From GCA-2746795 sp963747345 (GTDB taxonomy: Bacteria; Chloroflexota; Anaerolineae; Promineifilales; Promineifilaceae): a stretch of DNA of 64,000 bases. Position numbers and translations under genes: made by a program. Below, one piece after another: positions 1 to 7,343 of this stretch. Numbering within the stretch: the first letter of the stretch is position 1; every line of letters starts with the position of its first letter. The notes under the pieces are model-generated. The model had not been told where the DNA came from. It ran no database searches and worked only from the letters and a program-made list of their open reading frames with translations. The stretch covers positions 496,001-560,000 of the forward strand of contig CAVVFA010000001.1 in the NCBI GenBank assembly GCA_963747345.1. Reading direction: 5' to 3'.

Positions 1-1
1 G

Positions 2-1310
2 CTACAAATCAACAAAATACGCATCAGTTGCGTGGTCAATTAATTCTTTGGTAAGCCGAGGTTCCTTCCCTAAATAGTCGGCAATGTCTTTAATTTGATC
101 AATCAGATCACGAGGATGATTGGCTCTCAGTTTATGCTTTTGCTTGACATAATACTCTTGGAGCAAATATTTTACAGCATTATCATCGTAAGGAATTTGA
201 CGAGATTTACACACTTTTTTGAAGATTTCACGATACCCATCAAAGGTGGGAGAAGTCACTTCAATCTTATGGCGAATACGACGCAAGAAAGCTTCGTCAA
301 CCAAGTCACGCGGCGGTAGATTGGTGGAAAACACAATCAGTACCGCAAACGGCACTTCAACTTTACGCCCAGTATGCAGGGCCAGAAAGTCGATGTTTTT
401 CTCCATCGGCACAATCCAGCGGTTCAGTAAGTCTCGGGGGCGAACTTGTTGACGACCGAAGTCATCAATGAGGAACATGCCCCCGTTGGCTTTCATTTGG
501 AAGGGGGCTTCATAATATTTATTGTTGGTGATCATACTTCAAGTCCAGGCCATCAAGTGTTAACTCGCCACCTACCATAATGACGGGGCGTTTGATGCGC
601 ACCCAACGCGGGTCGAGGCGTTTGCTGCCTAAAGTTCCTGTGCCACCATTGGTATCATCAGATGCCACGGCTGTGTGGTTAATTTCATCATAAACTTTGA
701 TGATTTGACCATCGACTTCGACGGCATACGGGATGTACATGTCGTTTTTCAGCACCATTTCTCCAATCGCTTCGGCTATGGTTGTTTTGCCATTTCCCGG
801 TGGCCCATACAAGAACATAGACTTCCCCGAATTAATGGCTGGCCCAATTTTGGAGAAAACCGATTCTTCCAGCACGAGGTGGGAGAGGGAGCGGTTCATA
901 ATGGATGGATTGACGGTGAGTTTTTTGGTTCGCTGTGCCTCAATAGCGGCGACGTATTCATCCCAAGCGACGGGTGCTGGCCCGACATAGGTAGTGCGTT
1001 CCATTTGCTCGCGGGCGCGTACTGCCCCTTTGCTGGTAATCACATATTCATAGGATGCAGCACCTAATCCACCAGACCCTTTGACTTCACACATTTGCTC
1101 GCGTTTGAGAAAGTCTAGTACTGGGCTGATGACACCCGTAAAGGGAAGGTGGGTTGAGTCCGCAATTTCACGGCCGATCAACTGCCCGCGAAGGTACATC
1201 AATTTTAGAATTAGGTCTTGTATAAAACCGGCATTAAGCCCTGTGTCTTCAATCGTACGAATCACGGGCGGCTGCCAATCTAATGTGGGTGAAATGTTTG
1301 AAAGTGTCAT
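2..1310 (-). CDS. AAA ATPase with N-terminal winged-helix-like region (frameshifted)
   Basis: ATP-driven AAA-type protein of unknown substrate. Residues 20-100 look like a winged-helix region. Walker A is GPPGNGKT near residues 169-176. Walker B (MFLIDDFGRQ), a sensor-like STNL and the basic stretch FLRRIRHK follow in the downstream frame. The start at 1310 is preceded by a GGAG ribosome binding site, and the stop lies at bases 2-4, so the gene is complete. Near 520-540 the reading frame must skip one base to join LDLKYD to NNKYYEAPFQ. Both halves are well conserved in style, so a sequencing insertion is more likely than a real pseudogene. The order of domains differs from a classical MoxR. 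The partner is unknown because the neighbouring gene is uncharacterised. Confidence 0.75.
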
Positions 1311-1441
1311 CTAGTATCTCCTGTAATCACACAATTCCCTAATACTGCCACTTAGTTATTATAACAAGAAGTTGTCGTGTGGTTAGCTTTTTTATGAATT
1401 TGAAGGAAATTGGCTTTAGCTGAGAAGTATAGCGTTTGCTT

Positions 1442-1556
1442 TTAGGTAAAAGCGGGAAAGTTTTTGGAAATAAAATTGTGTATAACCCGCTTTTCCTTGA
1501 AGGAAACCACAATTTTGCGTGTTGGTAATTTTAAGAACTTTTTGTGGTTTACCTAA
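1442..1556. repeat. 115-bp MITE-like element, copy 1
   Basis: The element begins TTAGGTAAA and ends TTTACCTAA, perfect 9-bp terminal inverted repeats. Inside are two further pairs, AAAAGCGGG with CCCGCTTTT and AAACCACA with TGTGGTTT. A second copy of identical length lies at 6140-6254. It sits between the AAA ATPase start and the end of the unknown gene at 1641. No coding capacity is visible. Confidence 0.85.
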
Positions 1557-1582
1557 GAGGCTTCGCTCTTGTTTTTTGTGGT

Positions 1583-1612
1583 AAAAAAAAGGAGCGTTAA
1601 TGTAACGCTCCT
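1583..1612 (-). terminator. Rho-independent terminator
   Basis: Stem GGAGCGTT/AACGCTCC with a 5-nt loop, followed on the minus strand by a run of eight T. It lies about 30 bases past the stop of the gene at 1641-2723. Confidence 0.85.
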
Positions 1613-1640
1613 CTTGATGGTTGTATTGAGGGGCTGAATA

Positions 1641-2723
1641 TTAGTCAGATGTTTCGTTTGCTGCTTTGAGCGACATCTGTATTTCATCTCCGTTCATTTT
1701 GCGGGCTATGATTTCGATATGATCACCAGCCTGGAAGTAATCTTCTAGCCATTCGTGCACAGCAGGACTTAACATAAGACGGGCTTGATCGTCGGGCAAT
1801 AAGCGCCATACGGCACATTTTTTGTCGTAGATGCCGTCGTAGTAAGCGGTAACTGGACGGGTTTCGGTACGGGAGTTGATTTGGAAGAAGGGCCAATGTT
1901 TGGCGGTGAGGTTGATGAAGCCTTTTTTGAGGTGAAGGGGTTTGAGTTCAGATGTGTAGGTGAACATTTCTTCAACGGTGTCATCTGAATCTGAGACGGC
2001 TGTATTGGTGAAAACGGCCGTTTTCCTTGATTTTCCCTTCGCCTTCTTACTTGTCATCCGTTTTGCTTTGCCCGTCATAAAATCGACTAAAGGCATCAGC
2101 GTGGTGACTTGTTCGCCCATAACTTCGACAATCTTCAAACCCATCGCGGCTACCCGTTCAGAGTCAAAACGCTTGCTCATATAGAAAGGGGCAACCCAGC
2201 GGGCATCACTGTTCAAGTAAGTTGCTTTACTGAATAACTCGCTACAGGCAACTTCATCCAAGCTGGCAACTGACTCTTTGAAAACATCTTGGTAATGAGT
2301 AGATTCGCCTGAATCCTCATCAACTTGCATTTGTTGAATGCGAAGTGTCCACTCTGGCCCCAATTCTGTAATCAGGCGATGATTCATCGCGGGCTGACTT
2401 TCAGATTGGTTATAAGCCTTTGTGAGTAAAGCCTCATTCTGGATTGCCAACTGCATTTCCAAGCTCATTGGGCGGGCGAAAAAGGTGATATAAATATCAT
2501 CAAAAACATCTTCTTTAGCTGAAATATAGACAGCCTGATGCTCTTCGTTTAAACCATAAAATGGGAATTTTTCTTTTACATCGCGGGAGAGATTTGCATG
2601 TAACTGACTGACGAATGCTTCAAGTTGGGAGAGGGCAAACTTTATTGCAGTTTCTTCGCCGGCCCAGCCAAATGCGGTGAAAACTGGCATGGACAAGCCT
2701 GTAAAATCTGTTGTTGGTTGCAT
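1641..2723 (-). CDS. Hypothetical protein, 360 residues
   Basis: I do not recognise this protein. It has no signal peptide or membrane segment. Residues 1-200 look like a mixed alpha/beta fold with many charged residues. A Lys-rich segment near residue 220 (MTSKKAKGKSRK) contains one TAV encoded by the iterated palindrome. The C-terminal 110 residues (from HLKKGFINLTAKHW to DHIEIIARKMNGDEIQ) alternate hydrophobic and polar residues, as in a small beta-barrel domain. The start ATG has GAAGG upstream. The gene has its own terminator and is followed by the 115-bp repeat. It is probably soluble and cytoplasmic. No function is proposed. Confidence 0.7.
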   Translation of the reverse strand: MQPTTDFTGLSMPVFTAFGWAGEETAIKFALSQLEAFVSQLHANLSRDVKEKFPFYGLNEEHQAVYISAKEDVFDDIYITFFARPMSLEMQLAIQNEALLTKAYNQSESQPAMNHRLITELGPEWTLRIQQMQVDEDSGESTHYQDVFKESVASLDEVACSELFSKATYLNSDARWVAPFYMSKRFDSERVAAMGLKIVEVMGEQVTTLMPLVDFMTGKAKRMTSKKAKGKSRKTAVFTNTAVSDSDDTVEEMFTYTSELKPLHLKKGFINLTAKHWPFFQINSRTETRPVTAYYDGIYDKKCAVWRLLPDDQARLMLSPAVHEWLEDYFQAGDHIEIIARKMNGDEIQMSLKAANETSD

Positions 2724-2909
2724 ATTATAAAACCTTCATTTTTGCGTGATGGATTGACTACCTGTTGATTGGTGGCATCGGTAGTATTTTGTTTTTCTTT
2801 GTAAATCAGCCTTTTCAGGGAGCAAATTCCGAGGATGTATGATTGACTGTTTAAATATTTATAGAAAACCTACATAGCTCAATAGCCAATTTTACCTCAT
2901 GATTAAAAT

Positions 2910-2938
2910 TTGACCATCATTATCACGACCTCTACAAT
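2910..2938 (+). promoter_or_regulatory. Sigma70-type promoter, probably leaderless transcript
   Basis: TTGACC, a 17-bp spacer and TACAAT. The -10 box ends 9 nt before the ATG at 2948, so the transcript would begin almost at the start codon. No ribosome binding site is present. Confidence 0.65.
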
Positions 2939-2947
2939 CGTATTCTC

Positions 2948-3958
2948 ATGAAAATTAAAACGGGATTCCGAAACAAGGCGCACTTAAGACAAACTGTGTT
3001 TGTCATTAGCATGATCATGATAGGCTTGGTTGGGTGTCAATCAGAAATGGTGCTGCCCACAGCGGCGGCAGTCGTTGCCGTTGAGACGGCTGGGGAAATT
3101 AGCGAGCTGATTATAGAAGTAACTGTAAATTCAGTCCCCCCCACCTGGACGCCTCAGGTGCAATCAATAGGTGCGGAAACTGTTTTGGACGGGACTCTGG
3201 GGCCAACCCGTACGCCCAGTGCGACGGAAACAGCGTTTCCTACGTTGTTGCCGACAATGACGCCCGAAAATTCACCGACTCCTCTTGGCACGTCTGATCC
3301 AGTCACCGCTACACCTGAACCACTGCCTGTAACGGAGATTGTGCCAACCACGATACCGGCGGCTAATCCCACACTTGGTAACAATATATTGCCTAACAGT
3401 TCCTTTGAAGATGGACATTATAATTTACACGGAATTTCTGAATTGCAATTGCCCGTCGGTTGGACGTTTGAATGGGATGAGAGTAAAACGGGGTTTGGTA
3501 CTCAATCTTGGGATGTCTATCTCCGGCCAGAAACACGGGTGCTTTCCACTCAATTTTTACCAGCAGCAGAGCATAGTTTGTTCATCTTTGATGGCGAGTA
3601 TACGATTAAAGCATTTAAGCAAAATGGCGCGATTAGTTTTAAGTTGTTTCAAGAAGTCTATTTAGAGCCAGGCACATATGTGTTGGAAATTAATGTCTAT
3701 CCTGATTTGTATATGGATTATCAGGCTGGACAGAAGATTTGGGCGGATGATCCATTGACAGGGCAGTTCCGTTTTATTGCCCCGGAAGCGACGGGTTGGC
3801 AGGGAACTGTTTATGGGCGCAAGAATGAGTTTATCCATACGTTTACAGTGGATGAGGCGGGCAATGTGCCAATTGGCGCGGCGATGCGTGGTAATCATGC
3901 GATTATGAATGATGGTTGGTTTTTTGATGATTGGTCTCTGAAACGTGTTGAGAATTAG
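2948..3958 (+). CDS. Secreted lipoprotein with Thr/Pro linker and C-terminal beta domain
   Basis: The N-terminus has a signal peptide with hydrophobic core and lipobox LVGC (Cys about residue 30), so the protein should be lipid-anchored outside the membrane. Residues 60-140 are a low-complexity linker with repeated TP and PTP units, usual for surface proteins of Chloroflexota. Residues 145-336 form one domain starting NILPNSSFEDGHYN and ending DGWFFDDWSLKRV. This pattern, with an N-terminal NxSFE and a closing W-x-F-D-D-W, is typical of carbohydrate-binding-like jelly-roll modules. No enzyme motif is visible. The exact ligand is unknown. It is transcribed alone from the promoter just upstream. 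Confidence 0.8.
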   Translation: MKIKTGFRNKAHLRQTVFVISMIMIGLVGCQSEMVLPTAAAVVAVETAGEISELIIEVTVNSVPPTWTPQVQSIGAETVLDGTLGPTRTPSATETAFPTLLPTMTPENSPTPLGTSDPVTATPEPLPVTEIVPTTIPAANPTLGNNILPNSSFEDGHYNLHGISELQLPVGWTFEWDESKTGFGTQSWDVYLRPETRVLSTQFLPAAEHSLFIFDGEYTIKAFKQNGAISFKLFQEVYLEPGTYVLEINVYPDLYMDYQAGQKIWADDPLTGQFRFIAPEATGWQGTVYGRKNEFIHTFTVDEAGNVPIGAAMRGNHAIMNDGWFFDDWSLKRVEN

Positions 3959-3990
3959 TCTGCGTAACTATGCTGTTGATTTTGTACTTG

Positions 3991-4067
3991 AGAGACCCTG
4001 AGGGTTTTGTATAACGCAGCATTGAATTACCCGAGGTCAAACCCTTAGGGTCTGTACAGTTACTTGC
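3991..4067. repeat. CCCTTAGGG-type intergenic repeat
   Basis: Contains AGAGACCCTGAGGGTTT and AACCCTTAGGGTCTGTACAG, then TTACTTGC. Related segments lie at 22985-23040, 23130-23170 and 54711-54779, always between genes. Confidence 0.6.
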
Positions 4068-4145
4068 TTGCAACTTAATCGAGATACCAGCGTATAGTTG
4101 GTGAAATTAGCCTGTTTAAATAAAAATAGTGAAGGAGCTATCCTG

Positions 4146-4625
4146 ATGACTGAAGAACAAAACCCAAGTGTTGAAGATTTGAAAGCAGATGAAAAAGAAA
4201 AGGTAGACCGTATCGTTATTGAAGAAGAAGATTTGGATCCGAAGGAAGGAAAGCCGGGTATTGATGTGGCCGCTGAATTCCAGCAATTGGGCCAACAATT
4301 AGGCGAAACGTTGCAATCTGCTTGGGAAAGTGATGAACGGAAGCGGATTGAGACAGAGGTTCGCGAAGGTGTTCGATCATTTGTAGCTGAGATTGACAAG
4401 GTGTTGCAGGGTGTGCGCACGAGCGATTCGACAGCTAAGTTGAGAGAAGATGCGGCCGGTGCTAAAGCGAAAGTTGATGAAAGTGAACTGGGTCAAAAAG
4501 CACGTGAAGGCATTGTCGAAGGGCTGCGTTGGTTGAGTGTCGGCTTGAATGAGTTAGCTGTTAAGTTTGCCCCGCCCGAAAAACAAGCTAATGAACCTGC
4601 TGAGAAATCCCCAACTGACGAATAA
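4146..4625 (+). CDS. Acidic helical protein, 159 residues
   Basis: Start chosen at 4146 because GGAG lies 8 nt upstream; an in-frame upstream start at 4098 lacks this. The protein is very rich in Glu, Asp and Lys and is predicted to be almost wholly helical. The first 45 residues are strongly acidic. Residues 50-135 have amphipathic heptad-like helices (QQLGQQLGETLQSAWES, VRSFVAEIDKVL, LRWLSVGLNELA) with repeated Gly-Gln steps. This resembles surface-seeking helical proteins of the apolipoprotein or stress-protein type, but I cannot name a family. The tail is Pro/Glu-rich. It ends in the terminator built from two iterated palindromes. Confidence 0.7.
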   Translation: MTEEQNPSVEDLKADEKEKVDRIVIEEEDLDPKEGKPGIDVAAEFQQLGQQLGETLQSAWESDERKRIETEVREGVRSFVAEIDKVLQGVRTSDSTAKLREDAAGAKAKVDESELGQKAREGIVEGLRWLSVGLNELAVKFAPPEKQANEPAEKSPTDE

Positions 4626-4652
4626 GTTTGTCTGTTGTTAAGTTGAATGTTG

Positions 4653-4685
4653 AAAAACGGCCGTTTCCCGGAAACGGCCGTTTTT
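4653..4685. terminator. Bidirectional terminator made of two AACGGCCGTT copies
   Basis: Two copies of the iterated palindrome, at 4656 and 4673, lie back to back so that 16-bp perfect arms pair (AAAAACGGCCGTTTCC with its complement). A T run follows on the plus strand and an A run precedes it. It separates the convergent genes ending at 4625 and 4690. Confidence 0.85.
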
Positions 4686-4689
4686 TTAT

Positions 4690-6113
4690 TTACCGATTGA
4701 GAGGAGCCAGTTCCTCTTCCACAATTTTAATGACCATATCATCCAGTGACGACACGGTGTAGTCGCTTACCTGGAATTCGGTTTCAGTGCCAGTGGAACC
4801 GGGGCCATCTTCACCATACGTCAAGAAAATAAAGCGTCCCCCCGTCGTTTGCGCCAATTGACGGAAAATATATTCGCCTTGTTCATCTAAACCACTGCTG
4901 GCAATCGGGTATATTTTAATGCCGCGTGTAGCTGCTTGCAGTATTTCACTGGCATAATCGTTTTGCTGACCATAGTCAAGGTGGGGCGGGGCATCGGCTA
5001 CCAGGAAAACTAGGCTAACGGTCTCTTCGACGCGCCATTCTGGGCGGTGGATGGCTTGGGATAGCGCTTCGTTGAGGTCTTCTGGGTAATCGCCGCCGCC
5101 GTTGGCCTGAACCTGGTTGAGGATTCCGGAAAAATCTTCCACATTCTGGGGTGAAATCGGTAACTTGCGTTACATATTCGTCGCCGCGATCCCGATAGGT
5201 GACCATGCCAAAGCGGACGTCTGGCTGGGATGGCATGTCGTCTATGCGGGCAGAGATGGCGCGGATGTTTTCTTTGAGTTGGTTGATTTCATCTGCCATG
5301 CTGCCGGTGGCGTCGATGAGGAAGAGCACATCTAGCTGTGCTTGCGGCTGCTGCATTTGGTCTGCGCCAGGATGGGTGATGAACCATTCCCGTTGGGACG
5401 TGTTGGCGGGGATGGTGAAGGATTCAGTCTGGTTATTGACGGTGACGGTGACAATGTAATCTTCGGTGTTGTTTGTGTAAGCGCGGGGGAAGAAGAAGGA
5501 ACGGCCGTTGCTATGTGTGCGGAGTTTCGTGATTGGCTGTCCATCTGCTTCCACCTCAACAACTGCGCCCAAAACGGGATTGCCCTGACTGTCTTGTACC
5601 CAAATTTGATGCCGTTGGCTCACATCAACAGGAATAACAGAGGCTCCCTGATAGCTTCGCAGATATTGCACGTAATCGTCCCATTCGGCGTTGTCATCCA
5701 CCTCGCCAGCCGTGAGGCGGCTGTTTTGGTCGAGGGGAAGGCTTGCATCCAGCGAGACTTCTTCAACTGCACGCTCTGGTTCCATAGCGGGAGCCGCTTC
5801 TGTGTCGCTGTCTGAACGGACAATCTCTGCTTCATCAAGCGCCGGTGCTTCTGCGAGCGTTACTTCAGTCGCGGCGCGGGTGACTGCTACTTTTTCGCCT
5901 GTTTCAGGCGGTGGTGGCTCATCGCCTAGCACCTTCGCTGCCAGTTGACATGGGAGGGGCTTCAATAGAATCAGATGCATTTTCTTCTGGTGCAGTTTCT
6001 TCTACGGCGGGAGCTTCTGTCGATTCTAGCGCTGACTCACTACCACCACAGGACACGATAACGGCCGTTAGCCCAATCAACAATACCAATAACAAAATTC
6101 GTTTATAGTTCAT
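4690..6113 (-). CDS. von Willebrand factor A domain lipoprotein (frameshifted)
   Basis: Signal peptide with lipobox IVSC (Cys22) and an acidic Ser/Glu/Ala-rich linker predict a lipid-anchored extracellular protein. A small carboxypeptidase-like beta domain follows (LGAVVEVEADGQPITKLRTHSNGRSFFFPRAY). Then comes a vWA domain with the MIDAS motif DATGS in DVLFLIDATGSMADEI, and later FGMVTYRD and LVFLVADAPPH, which fit MIDAS loops. Such proteins bind ligands through a metal ion. The start ATG at 6113 has GGAGG upstream. Two one-base skips are needed, near 5930 and near 5140. Both would restore a normal protein, so they look like insertion errors. The ligand is unknown. Confidence 0.8.
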
Positions 6114-6139
6114 TTACATCCTCCAAAACAAGTGTGGGT

Positions 6140-6254
6140 TTAGGTAAAAGCGGGAAAGTTTTTGGAAACAAAATGGCGCGAAACCCGCTTTTCCTTGAAG
6201 GAAACCACAATTTTGCGTGTTGGTAATTTTGAGAACTTTTTGTGGTTTACCTAA
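6140..6254. repeat. 115-bp MITE-like element, copy 2
   Basis: Same length and same terminal inverted repeats as copy 1 at 1442-1556, with about seven substitutions clustered in the first half. It lies directly upstream of the vWA lipoprotein gene. Confidence 0.85.
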
Positions 6255-6300
6255 GCGTACACTCATAAAGACGACGTGGTTGTAAAAAAAGTTCCAGGCA

Positions 6301-6482
6301 AAAAAAAACCGCCCCCAAGGGGGGCGGTTGTCCACGTACCAGGAGGGCAGTACAGATGGACCTTTCGGTCATGCCCAGTCGAGGGAGGGCAGGCATTTCC
6401 TGGCTTTAACTAGGGTTGTTCCAGTCGCGTTTCTCTCGTGCCAGTTTGGGGGGGAGGAGTTCCTCTTAACCTAGTTAAAGTT
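6301..6482 (-). ncRNA. Putative free-standing structured RNA, about 180 nt
   Basis: A minus-strand transcription unit with no ORF lies between the NYN and vWA genes. A sigma70-type promoter (6489-6517) would start it near 6482, right at CTTTAACTAGG. This pairs with CCTAGTTAAAG about 65 nt later and encloses a GAGG-AACT-CCTC hairpin. A second domain follows, bounded by CCAGG and CCTGG and holding the tetraloop hairpin GACC-GAAA-GGTC. The unit ends in a strong GC-rich terminator with eight T. I compared it by eye with 6S, SRP, RNase P and tmRNA and could not match the conserved parts of any of them. A cis-acting leader is unlikely because the terminator comes before the next gene. Confidence 0.6.
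6303..6330 (-). terminator. GC-rich Rho-independent terminator of the putative RNA
   Basis: Arms AACCGCCCCC and GGGGGCGGTT (6307-6329) with a very short loop. On the minus strand it is followed by a run of T. No protein gene ends nearby; the closest minus-strand stop is at 6613. Confidence 0.85.
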
Positions 6483-6488
6483 AATGAA

Positions 6489-6517
6489 ATCATACAACAA
6501 ACTTAGTGGAATGTCCA
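6489..6517 (-). promoter_or_regulatory. Sigma70-type promoter of the putative RNA
   Basis: On the minus strand: TGGACA, a 17-bp spacer and TATGAT. Transcription would start about 7 nt downstream, at the first base of the RNA's 5' stem. Confidence 0.65.
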
Positions 6518-6612
6518 CAAAAAACCAGATTATTTTAAGTTAACTTTCAAAATCAGGTGTGAGTAACGGTTTGTGTTATTTTGACAAAATCTAATCAATT
6601 TACTCGAGTAAA

Positions 6613-7293
6613 TCAACTTTCGTTATCATTATCGTTGGGGCCAAAAAGTGACAGCCATAAATCAATTTCATCTTGGTCTAATTTGTCTTCATTATCGGTC
6701 TTGGCGACGCGAAGAGAGGCTGGGTTTTTCTTTTTGGGTGCGGTTGTTGAGGCTGCTTTCTTTATGGGGTTTGGATTGGCTTTTGGACGGTCAGGCACGG
6801 GGCCAAATAGATCGAGCCATTCTTGCACATCGGCATCACTAATCTTGCCGACATCCGGTTTTTCTGAAGGGGTTTCTTTTTTTACTTTAGGTGCTTTTTC
6901 GGACTGTTCCTTAAAGACAAATCCCATGTGCTCAATGAATTCTTCCGAAAGTAGGGAACGAATCCGCAAGGATTTGGCGTGACCGATGATTTCACGGTCA
7001 CTGGTGACAAGGGTATATTCACGGGGGTTTTTGAGCTTGCGCATGTGGCTGATGATGAGGGAATCGGCCGTTTTCCCAGAAGGGGCAAAAAGAACCTTCA
7101 AGTTGTGGCTGGACATGCGATTCATCGTTATGCCTTGTAGACCGCCATCGAAAAACAACGTCACTTCCCGTTTCTTGCTTTCTGCGACCCAACTTTTGAT
7201 GCGCATGGTTAATTTTATCTCGTCGTTGGGGTCTTTTAACGAGATGTCTGGCATTTTGCCGATGAGATTGTGGCCGTCGATGATGTAGTGCAT
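6613..7293 (-). CDS. NYN domain (YacP-like) RNA-binding/nuclease protein
   Basis: Residues 1-125 form a PIN-like NYN domain: YIIDGHNLIG at the N-terminus with the first metal-binding Asp, LFFDGG, the segment TADSLIISH and VTSDREI. Proteins of this family act on structured RNA or in rRNA maturation. The C-terminal half is a Lys/Pro-rich linker carrying two copies of an acidic motif, DVQEWLDLFGPVP and EIDLWLSLFGPND, one in the middle and one at the very end. These look like short docking motifs. The gene lies directly downstream of the PcrA/UvrD helicase gene on the same strand, with a long palindrome between them. Confidence 0.8.
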   Translation of the reverse strand: MHYIIDGHNLIGKMPDISLKDPNDEIKLTMRIKSWVAESKKREVTLFFDGGLQGITMNRMSSHNLKVLFAPSGKTADSLIISHMRKLKNPREYTLVTSDREIIGHAKSLRIRSLLSEEFIEHMGFVFKEQSEKAPKVKKETPSEKPDVGKISDADVQEWLDLFGPVPDRPKANPNPIKKAASTTAPKKKNPASLRVAKTDNEDKLDQDEIDLWLSLFGPNDNDNES

Positions 7294-7305
7294 AGTGAGT
7301 ATTTA

Positions 7306-7336
7306 GGTGAAACGCACTTTTAAAGTGCGTTTCACC
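7306..7336. terminator. 31-bp near-perfect palindrome between pcrA and NYN genes
   Basis: Arms GGTGAAACGCACTTT and AAAGTGCGTTTCACC with a single T between them. It has no T run, so it may be a weak terminator, an RNA processing site or a protein site. Confidence 0.5.
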
Positions 7337-7343
7337 TCGCTGA

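Noticed and set aside
6301..6482. Naming the putative RNA as 6S, SRP, RNase P or tmRNA
   Set aside because: The conserved sequences of these families could not be found, and the closing stem covers only the 5' domain, which does not suit the single long 6S hairpin.
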